From: Reticulitermes speratus
Lineage: Eukaryota > Arthropoda > Insecta > Blattodea > Rhinotermitidae
Assembly (NCBI GenBank): GCA_021186555.1
Contig: JAJKFL010000004.1
Span: 11,662,001-11,726,000 of the forward strand
Direction: 5' to 3'
Length of the DNA: 64,000 nucleotides
Below, piece after piece: positions 32,894-43,771 of this stretch (position 1 is the stretch's first letter; each line of letters opens with the position of its first letter). Position numbers and translations under genes: made by a program. The notes under the pieces were generated by a model that ran no database searches, was not told the origin of the DNA, and saw nothing but the letters and a program-made list of their open reading frames with translations.

Positions 32894-33200
32894 GTGGCGC
32901 AGTTGGTTGAGGCACTGCGCTACAAGCCGGAAGGTCGCGGGTTCGATTCCCGATGGTGTCATTGGAATTTTTCATTGACATAATCCTTCCGGCCGCAGTA
33001 TGACCCTGGGATCGACTCAGCCTCTAACAGAAATGGGTACCAGGAATATATCCTGGGGGGTAAAAGCGGTCGGTGCGTAGGGCTGACAACCTTACCACCT
33101 TCATGTGCCGATTGTCTAGAAATCTGGAAGCTTCAACCTCCTGGAACCCAAAGTGCCTCTCCAAGCCTGTAATGGGATTGCTTTACCTTTACCAAGTAAA
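32894..33200 (+). mobile_element. SINE-C (tRNA-headed)
   Basis: Head GGTGGCGCAGTTGGTTGAGG (A box) and GGGTTCGATTCCCGATGGTG (B box), then the body described for 17083 and a TTTACCTTTACC tail. Confidence 0.88.
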
Positions 33201-33417
33201 GAAGAAATTTTAGGTTCGGTGTTAGACATGATAAGAATCGAGCATGAGAAAACTCTCAGTGTGCAGCTCGTCTGTATCCTGAGCTGACAGTCCGTGTCTC
33301 GCTTCCAGCCATAGCCATACGACCTGTGTTAACTACTGGCGACCAACCTAAGTTCAAATTTCAGTGGTTAGTGAATGGATGCGCGGTCACACAAGCAGTC
33401 GACCGTCTTCTTTGACG

Positions 33418-33492
33418 CTGAAAATGAAATAAAAACGATCTTTCGAAACGTCGGGGACTACTCGCCCAAAGACAAGACGTCATATCCCAGGA
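33418..33492 (+). repeat. Degenerate hammerhead core with tail
   Basis: CTGAAAA (core broken), a GAAA...TTTC stem II, GAAACGTC at 33445-33452, then GGGGACTACTC and ACGTCATATCCCAGGAAGAC, the family tail. Confidence 0.35.
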
Positions 33493-33931
33493 AGACTTCG
33501 CTCATCGACTGACCGTTTCTCAGAAAGGACTTCGCCCCATAGCGCCATTTACGGTTCCTCTGCCGCTAAAGGCTTGCTTCTTCCGCAGTACCGTCGCTTA
33601 ACATTCTATCGTCGCAGAGGACAATCACATATCCATATGTGACAGCGCCTGCCTTCATCACATGAGCACTAATACAGCCACCAGGTCAGCTTCCTGCACA
33701 TTAGTACATTAGTGGGCGTTGGTACCAAGGGCTTTTTAAATTACGACGCTGTGAATATGCTTGTGAAAGCGATCGGGCCAAACTACTTAACCGCTTTTAC
33801 AGCGGGTTTACGCAGCTCGATATGGTACAGACACTCCCCTGACTTACGCAGTAGTTACGTTCAGAAGGTCCGGCGCAAGTCGGACTTGAGTATGCATATG
33901 GTCAATTATATATGTGTATACAAAACAGTGG
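33493..33931. other. No gene seen
   Basis: Intergenic. The short frame from 33712 runs into the SINE and has no recognisable domain. Confidence 0.4.
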
Positions 33932-34240
33932 AGCACGCGGTGGCGCAGTTGGTTGAGGCACTGCGCTACAAGTCGGAAGGTCGCGGGTTCGATTCCCGAT
34001 GGTGTCATTGGAATTTTTCATTGACATAATCTTTCCGGTTGCACTATGGCTCTAACTCTGACTCAGCCTCTAACAGAAATGAGTACCAGGAATATTTCCT
34101 GGGGATAAAGGCGGCCGGTGCGTAGGGCTGACGACCTTACAACCTTCATGTGCCGATTGTCTAGAAATCTGGGAGCTTCAACCTCCTGGAACCCTAAGGG
34201 CCTGTCTAGGCCTGTAGTGGGGTTGCTTTGCCTTTTATAG
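33932..34240 (+). mobile_element. SINE-C (tRNA-headed)
   Basis: Complete: GCACGCGGTGGCGCAGTTGG, GCGGGTTCGATTCCCGATGG, GGAATATTTCCTGGGGATAA and GGCCTGTAGTGGGGTTGCTT. Confidence 0.88.
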
Positions 34241-34689
34241 AAGACAGTCCAGTTGAAATCCAAACTCGAGCACGCTTGAAACTGATTGGCCGCAGCATGA
34301 CCGCCCCAACGCCTGTGTTATCGCCCAGCAGTATTCTTCCTCCACCTTCGTCTCACTGCGGTTTCATTTCCGCAAGAAGAAGTTTCCGCGCGCGTTTAAA
34401 AAAATTTTAATTCACCTTCTTTAACTTTTATTTTTTAAATTCCGTAAGCCTGAAATTCCGTAACGTGAATTTGGCAAGTTGGGGGCTGTCTATACTAAAA
34501 TGCACTGCAAATTTTGTTTTCCATGACCGATTAGCACGTAAATAACGTTCTTCAGCACTATGTTAAAAGTTTCCCCATTCGGTCATGACGACATGCGTAC
34601 GGAGGGAGGGGTGGGGGTACGGAACTGTTACACGCATTGTGAACATCGTAATCAAAACTCGATGTCAAACAAGACGGCGACTCAATGCC

Positions 34690-34948
34690 GGTTGGTTGGA
34701 TCGCAAGCAAAAGCTACATATCTTATTTTCCTAAGCTCTGCATGAGGCCACGATGTGAGACTCATTACCGTCACAGCTGTCAGATCATTACGAACAAACT
34801 GTTATTACAAAGAACAGATGTAGGTAAATATTCCTTTGTAAATAGGACCATAAAAAGCTGGAACCAATTACCTCCAAGCGTACTAGCGACTTTCCCCTGT
34901 AAATTAAGCACTTTTAGAAAAAGGGTCAAGAAAGTCATTACAAGCTAA
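34690..34948 (+). pseudogene. LINE reverse-transcriptase C-terminus (I/Jockey type)
   Basis: The frame ends QRTDVGKYSFVNRTIKSWNQ followed by LPPSVLATFPCKLSTFRKRV and a stop, a very common C-terminus of insect LINE ORF2 proteins. The rest of the ORF is absent, so this is a 5'-truncated copy. Its 3' UTR is the repeat-filled stretch to about 35840. Confidence 0.8.
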
Positions 34949-35840
34949 GGGTTTTTAAGTGATGATTAAATAAGAATAAGGGATGTGAAGTGAAGGGGTG
35001 TGAAGTGATGTGAAGTGAAGTGCTTTGGTTTCAAAGTGAAGTGAAGTGAAGTGAATTAAGTTCTTGGGAGATATAATTATCATGTACTTTGGTCTGACTT
35101 TATACTGAGGATATTCTAACGCACTGAAATTAACTAATGTGTGGGTGTTTTTTGTAATGTGCGTGTGTTTTTTTTCTTGTATTGTGTATAGGTGTTTTTG
35201 TAAGGTGTGGATGTTTTGTAATGTGTGTATGGTGTTCTAATATGTGTACTTGTATTTACTGTATGTATTTTGTTTTGTTTGTGTATGGGTGTTTTTGTAA
35301 GGTGTGGATGTATTTGTAAGGTATGGTGTTCTAATATGTGTACTTGTATTTACTGTATGTATTTTGTTTTGTATGTGTATGGGTGTTTTTGTAAGGTGTG
35401 GATGTATTTGTAAGGTATGGATGTTTTTGTAAGGTGTGGATGCTTTTGTAAGGAGTGGATGCTTTTGTAAGGTGTGGATGTTTCTGTAATGTGTGTACGG
35501 TGTTCTAATGTGTGTACTTGTATTTACTGTATGTATTTTTTTTGTATGTGTATGGGTGTTTCTGTAAGGTGTGGATGTATATGTACGGTGTGGATGTTTT
35601 TGTAAGGTATGGATGCTTTTTTTTAAGGTGAGGATGTTTTTGCAATGTGTGTACGATGTTTCTAATGTATGTACTTGTATTTACTGTATGTATTTTGTTT
35701 TGTAATTGTGTATAGTTTGTTTTGTATTGTTACTTTTATGTATATTATATGTCCATTTGTATTGTGTGTACTAGTGTAAGGACTACTGCCACCGGGTGAA
35801 AACCCAATTGCAGTAAATAATAATAATAATAATTACAGTT
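34949..35840 (+). repeat. LINE 3' UTR filled with variable tandem repeats, (TAA)n end
   Basis: After the LINE stop codon there are GTGAAGTGAA repeats (34980-35055), then about 600 bp of imperfect repeats built from TTTTGTAAGGTGTGGATG and GTGTACTTGTATTTACTGTA. It closes with GGGTGAAAACCCAATTGCAG and a TAA tail (35815-35832), the type of end seen on I-like LINEs. Confidence 0.7.
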
Positions 35841-36255
35841 TACCACATTGCTCACTGTGTATTTATGTCACTTTATTTCCTCTTGCTACAGTTTATCTTC
35901 GTGTTCTTGGCCGGCAGATTCTTCAAGCGGAAGGCTAAGAGCGAGTCACTTGTACGGCGACAGCGACAGCTGATTGGCGGACGTAACAAAACAAATACCC
36001 TCCCCTTGACACCTCACATACAGAGTAGGCCCTTTCACCAGCTCCGCCAGATTCTTCACCGGGAAAGAACTGACAAATTACCTATAACAATACACCACAA
36101 CAATCTCATTTTTGGACTCTAACCCATCGTCCGTCTTCAGGTAGGGGAACGAACCTGGCTGCTGGAAAAAGAACTGGGAAGAGATCGTTTTAAGGGACCC
36201 ACCAGAGTGTTTTAATTATAAGTCGACGATGGACAGAGTTAAATAAAAGGAGATA
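35841..36255. other. No gene seen
   Basis: The 85-residue frame in this stretch shows no domain, and I see no splice support. Confidence 0.4.
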
Positions 36256-36655
36256 CAGTTGAACCCTTTTATAGCGACATCAGTTTATACGACACCTCGT
36301 CTATAACGTCAGATATTCTGTGGTACCAATTAATTCCTCACTGAGAACCAATTGTCTTCTGGACCTTGTCCATCGTCCGGATAAAATATTAAAATATAAT
36401 ATAAAAATCACGACGTTTCGGAAGCTGGTTCTTCTTCCGAAACGTCGTGATTTTTATATTATATCTTAATATCCTATCCGGACGCTGGACAAAGTCCAGA
36501 AGACAATTGGTTCTCAATATTATACACCATCATCAGAACCTTTTAGAATTTAATTTCTCACTGTTAACCATACATTATTCTGCTCGGTTATAACAACACT
36601 CGCTTATGACAAAAATATTTGGTCCTTTTCATGACATTATAACCGAGTTCGTCTG
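36256..36655. mobile_element. pogo-like MITE split by a fold-back insertion
   Basis: Outer parts match the 185-bp family: CAGTTGAACCCTTTTATAGC at the left, CATTATAACCGAGTTCGTCT then G at the right, TA at both ends. In between sits a fold-back from about 36344 to 36560. TAATTCCTCACTG before it and TAATTTCTCACTG after it look like a duplicated target. Confidence 0.8.
36344..36560. repeat. Fold-back repeat, hammerhead family
   Basis: GAGAACCAATTGTCTTCTGG is mirrored by CCAGAAGACAATTGGTTCTC, and the inner arms by ATATAAAAATCACGACGTTT. The centre is two outward-facing GAAACGTCGTG halves joined through GGAAGCTGGTTCTTCTTCC. On the minus strand at 36546-36537 an intact CTGATGATGG stands outside the arms, a detached 5' half of the core. 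Confidence 0.8.
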
Positions 36656-37265
36656 TACTTTCGGAACATAGTACACGAAACTGAAACCAATATACACGTG
36701 AACTATGAGACTGCATCGGTCATGGGGTAAGAGTCGGTAGAGCAGTCTGATGACGCAATTGTTTTACCACTTATCACGTGATAATGCGTGTTAAGACGCG
36801 ACGGTGGCACGTCAATTACGAGAACTGTTCAGAACACCGAGCACATAATCCATAACCTCAAAACAGAATGCAGGTAACCTTCAATAGCCGCTGTTCTGAA
36901 AGTGATTGTGGGCAGCGATTCTTCAGTAGCCTGACACTTCGTCAAATGCAATGCCTTTATACTTGCGGCTACCAATGCAATGTGCATTATGAATAAAGCA
37001 TTAGAAAAATGCGCAAGCTATCGGTCGTATTCCGTTTGCATTAATGCTGTCACGGTATTAGCCCGACACCAAAGGAAACTAAAGCTGTGTTCCCACAACT
37101 GGTATATTTGACAAACATTTCTCACTTGCGGATATTACTTGACACAGCGTAGGAATGGTGCACCTTTAGAAATACTAACCACTTGTCTTTACCCACCGAT
37201 TGTCTATAAATGTGACACATGTAGAAGGAATCTCCAATATTTGTTTACTTATCAAGACTCGTCGC
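36656..37265. other. No gene seen
   Basis: No recognisable exon. Confidence 0.4.
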
Positions 37266-37515
37266 CGATCCCAGTGGCCGTGCGGTCTAAGGCGTGGGTC
37301 TGCGGCCGCTCGCTTACTAGGATTGTGGGTTCGAATCCCGCCTAGGCATGGATGTCTGTCTCTTGTGAGTGTTGTGTGTTGTCAGGTAGAGGTCTCTGCG
37401 ACGAGCTGGTCCCTCGTCCAGAGGAGTCCTACCGAGTGTGGTGTGTCTGAGTGTGATCGTGAAGCCTCGAAAAATGAGGCGGCCTAGGCCCCCAAGGGGC
37501 TGTCGAGCCATTGAA
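37266..37515 (+). mobile_element. SINE-B (tRNA-headed)
   Basis: Complete copy with GCCGATCCCAGTGGCCGTGC, GGGTTCGAATCCCGCCTAGG, GAGTCCTACCGAGTGTGGTG and CCCCCAAGGGGCTGTCGAGC. Confidence 0.9.
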
Positions 37516-38055
37516 AAAAAAATCAAGTCTCGTCGCTGCGTTCCCACGACTCGCTTATACTTGACAAGTAAACAAGCGACGTGTATGGATCATCAGTATT
37601 ATTTGCGTACATCGAATGGCCAAGTAGACACAAGTCGTGAGAACGCGATGACAATCACTAGGCAAACATCTGTCAAGTTTACCCCTGGTATGAATGTTTG
37701 CAAAATAAACTAGCCGTGAAAGCAGTATGACAACTGTTCAGTTACCTCCTTGTACAGTGCACAATTATTGGCATATTTGTCAAATACGCCAGTCATGGGA
37801 ACGCGGCACAACGTACTCAAGCTCCAGTCGGGATAGTTGGCTCTAGGGCCGGGAATTGAAGAGAGGTCTCCCAGGTACGAAGCAGAACCAATCTACGTGG
37901 CGTTCGGTTACCGCAGCGCCTACACTCCAAAAGAATCCCGTCTGTGTGTCTCACTGATGTCATTTCGCTGACACACCAATCAACACCGACCTTCAAACAA
38001 CTAGTTTTCAAAACCTGATATTGCATAGCAGTACAACATTAAAGTTGGATCTTAC
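37516..38055. other. No gene seen
   Basis: No recognisable exon or repeat. Confidence 0.4.
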
Positions 38056-38114
38056 CCAAACAGGCTGCGAGGATAGATGGAAACTGGATGTCCCTCAGGA
38101 TCTATAAACGCCAT
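38056..38114 (-). CDS. Possible short first coding exon, unknown gene
   Basis: On the minus strand AAAATCATGGCG gives a good start context. The frame reads MAFIDPEGHPVSIYPRSLF and then meets a consensus donor (G, GTAAGA). If real, the gene would continue to lower coordinates. I found no continuation exon between 34000 and 38000, do not recognise the peptide, and a chance start-plus-donor is quite possible. Confidence 0.25.
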
Positions 38115-38409
38115 GATTTTGTTTACCGGTGCTGCAGAAGCCGCCCTGTCTGCTACAATAAACACGATGGGTGGGGGACTTTTGATTTCCATTCATTGTC
38201 TGCATTAAGTGCTTAGAATGAATGCAAAATGAGTGAGACGCCTCCGACTGCGGGCTTAATACGCTAAACTACTAGCTAGATTTCTACGAAATCTGGTATT
38301 GGGGGCTGAACAATAAAATTTGACGAGCGATTTCGTAATACATTATCACCATCTACTCAAATTTAATCAAATAATACAACAAACAAGGTACGCTTCATAA
38401 AAATACATT

Positions 38410-38535
38410 AATTATTTAAGCATTGCTGTATGTTTCGGCCTTATAATCTAAAGATCTTCTTGTACTATTAAATGGTATCCCTGAAGATGGCCGATAATGC
38501 CAAAACATGCTGGGAACAATTTATAAAAATATGTT
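38410..38535. repeat. Hammerhead-family inverted pair, degenerate
   Basis: Minus-strand GGCCGAAACATACAGCAATG (38442-38423) and plus-strand CTGAAGATGGCCGATAATGC then CAAAACATG (38481-38509) face each other. The plus core has the CUGANGA box and a GGC/GCC stem II but AAAAC instead of GAAAC. Confidence 0.5.
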
Positions 38536-38606
38536 TTATAAGCATTTCTTGTTGGTTGCCTTATTTGATTGGTTGACGAGCGACTCTAATTTCGCACATA
38601 TTGATC

Positions 38607-38862
38607 AACTGCCGATGCTAGTGGCCGCGCGGTCTAAGGCATGGGTCTGCGGCCGTTCGCTTACTGGGACTGCGGGTTCACATCCCACTGGGGACATGAT
38701 GTCTGTCTCCTGTGAGTGTTTCCTGTTGTTAGTAGAGGCCTCTGCGTCGGGCTGATCACTTGTCCAGAGGAGTCCTACCGAGTGTGTGTGTCTGAGTGCG
38801 ATCGTGAAGCCTCGATAATGAGGAGGCCCTGGTCAACTCAGGGCTGTTGCGCCATTGGGGGA
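38607..38862 (+). mobile_element. SINE-B, diverged
   Basis: GCCGATGCTAGTGGCCGCGC, GGTCTAAGGCATGGGTCTGC, TGCGGGTTCACATCCCACTG, GAGTCCTACCGAGTGTGTGT and GGGCTGTTGCGCCATTGGGG. Confidence 0.85.
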
Positions 38863-39077
38863 AAAAATTGCTCAATGACAATTTATACTTTACATGAAAG
38901 CCAAATTGAAATTTATCGGATTTCAAACCCGGAAAATCATACAAACAGTGTGAGTCCGGCATAACATAATGATTTCATTGAAGAGGATATAAATTTTGTC
39001 TGGCACTTGTTTAGGTAAGGTGAATATTACTGAAATAAATGGGGCCGGGGGGGATGATTTCTGTCCTTTTTTTTTTT

Positions 39078-39326
39078 TTTCAATGGCTCGACAGCCCCTA
39101 GTGGGCCAGCGCCTCCACATTATCGAGGCTTCACGAGCACACTTAGACACACCATGGTAGGACTCCTCTGGACGAGTGACCAGCTCGTCGCAGAGACCTC
39201 TACCTGACAACACACAACACTCACAAGAGACAGACATCCATACCCTAGGCAGAATTCGAACCCACAATCCCAGCAAGCGAGCGGCCGCAGACCCACGCCT
39301 TAGACCGCGCGGCCAATGGGATCGGC
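39078..39326 (-). mobile_element. SINE-B, minus strand
   Basis: Plus strand: TTCAATGGCTCGACAGCCCC, GGTAGGACTCCTCTGGACGA, GCAGAATTCGAACCCACAAT and CGCGCGGCCAATGGGATCGG. A T run (39069-39080) at its 3' side is the A tail. Confidence 0.88.
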
Positions 39327-39909
39327 AATTTCAGTGTTTATGTTGCAATATTAATATACGCTGTCAGATTAAGCCTGCAACACGGCTTGTCTCCAATATC
39401 AGAATTTTACCGCCACAAATCATCATCGAAGTCACGGATGCATGCAAAATCGCATAAAATTCATTTGAAAAAAAAAGCGTATTCAAATCCCGAATTCTTT
39501 TTTTGTAGCTGGCGGATGAAACTAAACTTCGGAGATGTGGTGAGAAGTACATGTGAAATGGTGCTTTGGCTGAGAGATGCGGGAATGTAATGACGCAGCG
39601 AACTAAACACTTACATCCGTCAGCACCAGCCAGTGAAACAATAAACAGCCAGCAAATCAGGCAGAGAACTACTGATAAACAGCTGCCTCATTTCTAGAGG
39701 GTTTTACGGGACAATGCTGCCAACTTTAAGTTTGTATCTACAAAGAACATCTGTATGTCTAATCTTGAAACACGTTTTAGTACCGAAGACTGTGGAATTA
39801 ACACAATTCCGAAGTTTTAAGCACTTGAATTCAACTACGGAGGCAAATCGTCCAGACAACTCTGCCTCCCGGACATGATCAGGTGTGGTACAGTCATAAC
39901 GGAAAGCAG
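39327..39909. other. No gene seen
   Basis: No recognisable exon. Confidence 0.4.
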
Positions 39910-40193
39910 TTCGACAGGTGAAGTTCACCCTATAACCTCTCATAAAGCAGAGAGGGGGAGTAGAGGTACAGCTCCAACCCATTCGCAACCTCGGCGCTAG
40001 ATGGGGAGGGTGGTTAACGCCACGCCCCGGCCACTTTACCCCGGGAATGACCCAGTACCCATTGCACAGAAGGCTGGGTGGGCCTCGGGGCCGATCTGGA
40101 CAGGTGCAGAGAATCTCGCCCCCAATCGGGATTCGATCCCCAAACCATCCAGCCCACAGCGAGTCGCTATACCGCCTACGATATCCTGGCCGC
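39910..40193 (-). mobile_element. SINE-A, minus strand
   Basis: Plus strand: GTGAAGTTCACCCTATAACC, GGGGGAGTAGAGGTACAGCT, GGCTGGGTGGGCCTCGGGGC, GGGATTCGATCCCCAAACC and CGAGTCGCTATACCGCCTAC. Confidence 0.83.
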
Positions 40194-40296
40194 CAGATAT
40201 ACTAGGTACTGGTCCGAAGTATCAAAGGCCGACAAATACTGCGCTGTATTACATCTAACTTGCTGTTACAGTTAACACTTGTGAACGTTTGTCAGC

Positions 40297-40346
40297 ATAT
40301 AAATATATATATACATATATATATATATGTATATATATATGTATTA
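40297..40346. repeat. AT-rich microsatellite
   Basis: (AT)n with occasional AC or GT, at the left edge of the Ginger-like element. The right flank is also TATATAT, so it may have been the insertion target. Confidence 0.85.
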
Positions 40347-40424
40347 TGTTACAGTTAGAACCCTAAATCCGTTAAAACCCGATGTCACTAGGTAAAACTA
40401 GTTCCATCATAGCCCTTTCGTCAA
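40347..40424 (+). repeat. Left terminal inverted repeat of the Ginger-like element
   Basis: Matches the complement of 44181-44258 with scattered mismatches, including GTTAAAACCCGAT, ACTAGGTAA and AGCCCTTTCG. Confidence 0.85.
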
Positions 40425-40715
40425 TACTACTTTTAACTAGTTACTTCTAGAATTGACTGTCTACTGTTAGTAAAATCTAGTAATAACCGAAAAGGATGAA
40501 TGAATGTATTCATAGTTTTGACTAGGCAAAACTAGTACTTACTGAAATAAGGTCAGTTAAAAGTGTTAGCCTAGCTCAGACCTGCACAGTTGGAACGTAG
40601 TCTTTTCCCGAGTTGTTGACGTACTTGTCTCAGTTTACTGTTTGCGGCCGACCAGTGCGCGTGACTCGGTATTCATTGTTTACAGTGTTTATTACGCATT
40701 TTTCAATCTTTGTAC

Positions 40716-40958
40716 ATGAGTGACGAACCGAAATGTGTGGAGGATCGGGGGAGAAGGTGGACAGTGTGTTTCGTGGAGAAATTACTTGATTCAGAGAAAG
40801 ATAGGTGAGTCACTACAATGTAATGACAAGAGATGCTTACAATCAGCTTTTGGCGGAGGCTGAAGAAGCAAAATCTGCCGTGAAGAAGACATCTTTGCAA
40901 TACCGACGATTGAAAATATTTGATGTTCACGAAATTGGTGAAATGAAAACACTGATCT
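40716..40958 (+). pseudogene. N-terminal part of Ginger-like transposase
   Basis: A first frame (MSDEPKCVEDRGRRWTVCFV onwards) stops at 40805. A second frame continues MTRDAYNQLLAEAEEAKSAV, then SLQYRRLKIFDVHEIGEMKT and LISRGDTVKYC, where the minisatellite begins. The second part resembles the N-terminal region of KRBA2-like integrase proteins. The frame change near 40800 marks it as broken. Confidence 0.65.
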
Positions 40959-42609
40959 CAAGAGGTGACACCGTGAAGTACTGTTGGTCTGAAGAGGTAA
41001 CACCGTGAAGTACTGTTGGTCTTAAGAGGTGACACCGTGAAGTACTGTTGGTCTGAAGAGGTGACACCATGAAGTACTGTTGGTCTGAAGAGGTGACACC
41101 GTGAAGTACTGTTGGTCTGAAGAGGTGACACCGTGAAGTACTGTTGGTCTGAAGAGGTAACACCGTGAAATACTGTTGGTCTGAAGAGGTGACACCGTGA
41201 CGTACTGTTGGTCTGAAGAGGTGACACCGTGAAGTACTGCTGGTCTGAAGAGGTAACACCGTGAAGTACTGCTGGTCTGAAGAGGTGACACCGTGAAGTA
41301 CTGTTGGTCTGAAGAGGTGACACCGTGAAGTACTGTTGGTCTGAAGAGGTGACACCGTGAAGTACTGTTGGTCTGAAGAGGTGACACCGTGAAGTACTGT
41401 TGGTCTAAAGAGGTAACACCGTGAAGTACTGTTGGTCTGAAGAGGTGACACCGTGAAGTACTGTTGGTCTGAAGAGGTGACACCGTGAAGTACTGTTGGT
41501 CTGAAGAGGTAACACCGTGAAGTACTGTTGGTCTGAAGAGGTGACACCGTGAAGTACTGTTGGTCTGAAGAGGTGACACCGTGAAGTACTGTTGGTCTGA
41601 AGAGGTGACACCGTGAAGTACTGTTGGTCTAAAGAGGTAACACCGTGAAGTACTGTTGGTCTGAAGAGGTGACACCGTGAAGTACTGTTGGTCTGAAGAG
41701 GTGACACCGTGAAGTACTGTTGGTCTGAAGAGGTAACACCGTGAAGTACTGTTGGTCTGAAGAGGTGACACCGTGAAGTACTGTTGGTCTGAAGAGGTGA
41801 CACCGTGAAGTACTGTTGTGGTCTGAAGAGGTGACACCGTGAAGTACTGTTGTGGTCTGAAGAGGTGACACCGTGAAGTACTGTTGTGGTCTGAAGAGGT
41901 GACACCGTGAAGTACTGTTGGTCTGAAGAGGTGACACCGTGAAGTACTGTTGTGGTCTGAAGAGGTGACACCGTGAAGTACTGTTGTGGTCTGAAGAGGT
42001 GACACCATGAAGTACTGTTGTGGTCTGAAGAGGCGACACCGTGAAGTACTGTTGTGGTCTGAAGAGGTGGCACCGTGAAGTACTGTTGTGGTCTGAAGAG
42101 GTGACACCATGAAGTACTGTTGTGGTCTGAAGAGGTGACACCGTGAAGTACTGTTGGTCTGAAGAGGTGACACCATGAAGTACTGTTGTGGTCTGAAGAG
42201 GTGACACCGTGAAGTACTGTTGTGGTCTGAAGAGGTGACACCGTGAAGTACTGTTGGTCTGAAGAGGTAACACCGTGAAGTACTGTTGGTCTGAAGAGGT
42301 GACACCGTGAAGTACTGTTGGTCTGAAGAGGTGACACCATGAAGTACTGTTGTGGTCTGAAGAGGTGACACCGTGAAGTACTGTTGGTCTGAAGAGGTGA
42401 CACCGTGAAGTACTGTTGGTCTGAAGAGGTGACACCGTGAAGTACTGTTGGTCTGAAGAGGTGACACCGTGAAGTACTGTTGGTCTGAAGAGGTGACACC
42501 GTGAAGTACTGTTGGTCTGAAGAGGTGACACCGTGAAGTACTGTTGGTCTGAAGAGGTGACACCGTGAAGTACTTTGGTCTGAAGAGGTGACACCGTGAA
42601 GTACTGTTT
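40959..42609. repeat. 32/34-bp minisatellite inside the transposase
   Basis: About 50 tandem copies of GAAGAGGTGACACCGTGAAG + TACTGTTGGTCT (32 bp), with a 34-bp variant (TGTTGTGGTCT) concentrated at 41810-42235 and near 42350. The first unit is continuous with the coding sequence for ISRGDTVKYC, so the unit is itself a piece of transposase gene. After the last copy the gene resumes (TTGCCAGTCGAGGAAATC, frame LPVEEI). Because three 32-bp units equal 32 codons and the minus strand lacks stops, very long minus-strand frames appear; they are not genes. Confidence 0.95.
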
Positions 42610-43671
42610 GCCAGTCGAGGAAATCTGATGTTATCGAAGCTCCTCATTGAGCTGTATGACATGCAGGTCGAGACAGACTAAAAATGGAAACTACAAGGAA
42701 ATACGCCAATAATATATATTTTCTTATCGATGTGCGAAACCTGCCAACGGAAAATAAACTAACAAAAAGAAAGGCTTGGTTAGCAAACCCATTCTTCATT
42801 CAGAAATGAACAGCCGCTGTCAGGTCGACCTCACTGACATGCAGTCTCAGGCTGACCACGAGTTAAAACTCATTATGGTTTATCAGGACCATCTGATAAG
42901 TTTGTCTTACTGCGAGCACTGCAAAGCAAGAGGGCTGAAGAGGTTGCCTACCAGCTGACTGATATCTTTCTGACATTTGGTGCCCCGTGTATTTTACATT
43001 CAGACAATGGCAGAGAGTTTGTCAACTCTGTCATAGCCGAGCTAACTACATTATGGCCCAAGATAAAGATTGTTCACGGGAAACCAAGGCATAGTCAAAG
43101 CCAGGGTTCGGTAGAACGAGCCAACCAGGACATTGAAAATATGCTGGCGTCATGGATGAAAGACAACCACTCCACAAATTGGTCGAAAGGTCTCCGCTAT
43201 GTGCAATTTATGACAAACAGATCCATTCATTCAGGGATTAAGCAATCACCGTACAAAGCGATGTTCGGTATTGAGCCCAGAGTTGGACTCACATCATCTG
43301 CGCTTCCATCTGCAGTTATAAACATCCACGATGAAGATGAACTTCAAAAAGTTATCCAGCAGGTGAATGCAAAGGAGGAGCAAGATGAGACCGAAGACGA
43401 AGAGGATGCAGAGGAAACGCTGGCTGGTACACAGTCAAACATTTATTCAACCAGAAAAGAAATCCACGAAAATTTGAAGAAACAGGCCAAAAGAATGAAA
43501 TTCATGTCCGACGCAACACATCCTCCGGCTGATGTTGGAGGTAATGTCATTATACCTATTCCGGATGTGGACAGAGCAAAGGCAGACCTTCGAAACATCT
43601 TAGCAGTCGTGCTTGATAAAAGTGAAGACGGTTGTACAAGATCGTGACGAAGGATGGAGTGGAGGATAAGC
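42610..43671 (+). pseudogene. DDE integrase core of Ginger-like transposase
   Basis: In frames broken near 42650 and 42895: LPVEEI, KMETTRKYANNIYF with the CETCQRK zinc-type pair, then QVDLTDMQSQ (first catalytic Asp) and IMVYQDHL. Next come LHSDNGREFVNS (second Asp) and SQSQGSVERANQDIENML (Glu), so the DDE triad is recognisable. From about 42896 to 43647 one open frame continues through KQSPYKAMFGIEPRVGLTSS and an acidic linker. The end near 43672 looks like a splice donor (AGGTAGGT). KRBA2/Ginger2 integrases share this layout. Function would be strand transfer; this copy is dead because of the frameshifts and array. Confidence 0.82.
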
Positions 43672-43771
43672 TGTATAGCAGGTAGGTTCATTGAATTTTT
43701 AAGTTTAAACTAAATTTAAACTGAAAGTCAAACGGATAGAACAAAACTTAAATAATTTATATTTCTTTCAG

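Noticed and set aside
32940..33960. tRNA-like sequences with perfect B boxes
   Set aside because: They are heads of SINE-C and SINE-B followed by family-specific bodies, repeated many times; no independent tRNA gene with complete acceptor stem was found.
41022..42662. 546-residue minus-strand frame and its 364-, 321- and 206-residue neighbours
   Set aside because: They are translations of the 32-bp minisatellite. The unit has no stop in any minus-strand frame, and three units make 32 codons, so any length is open. The plus strand shows the array interrupts a transposase.
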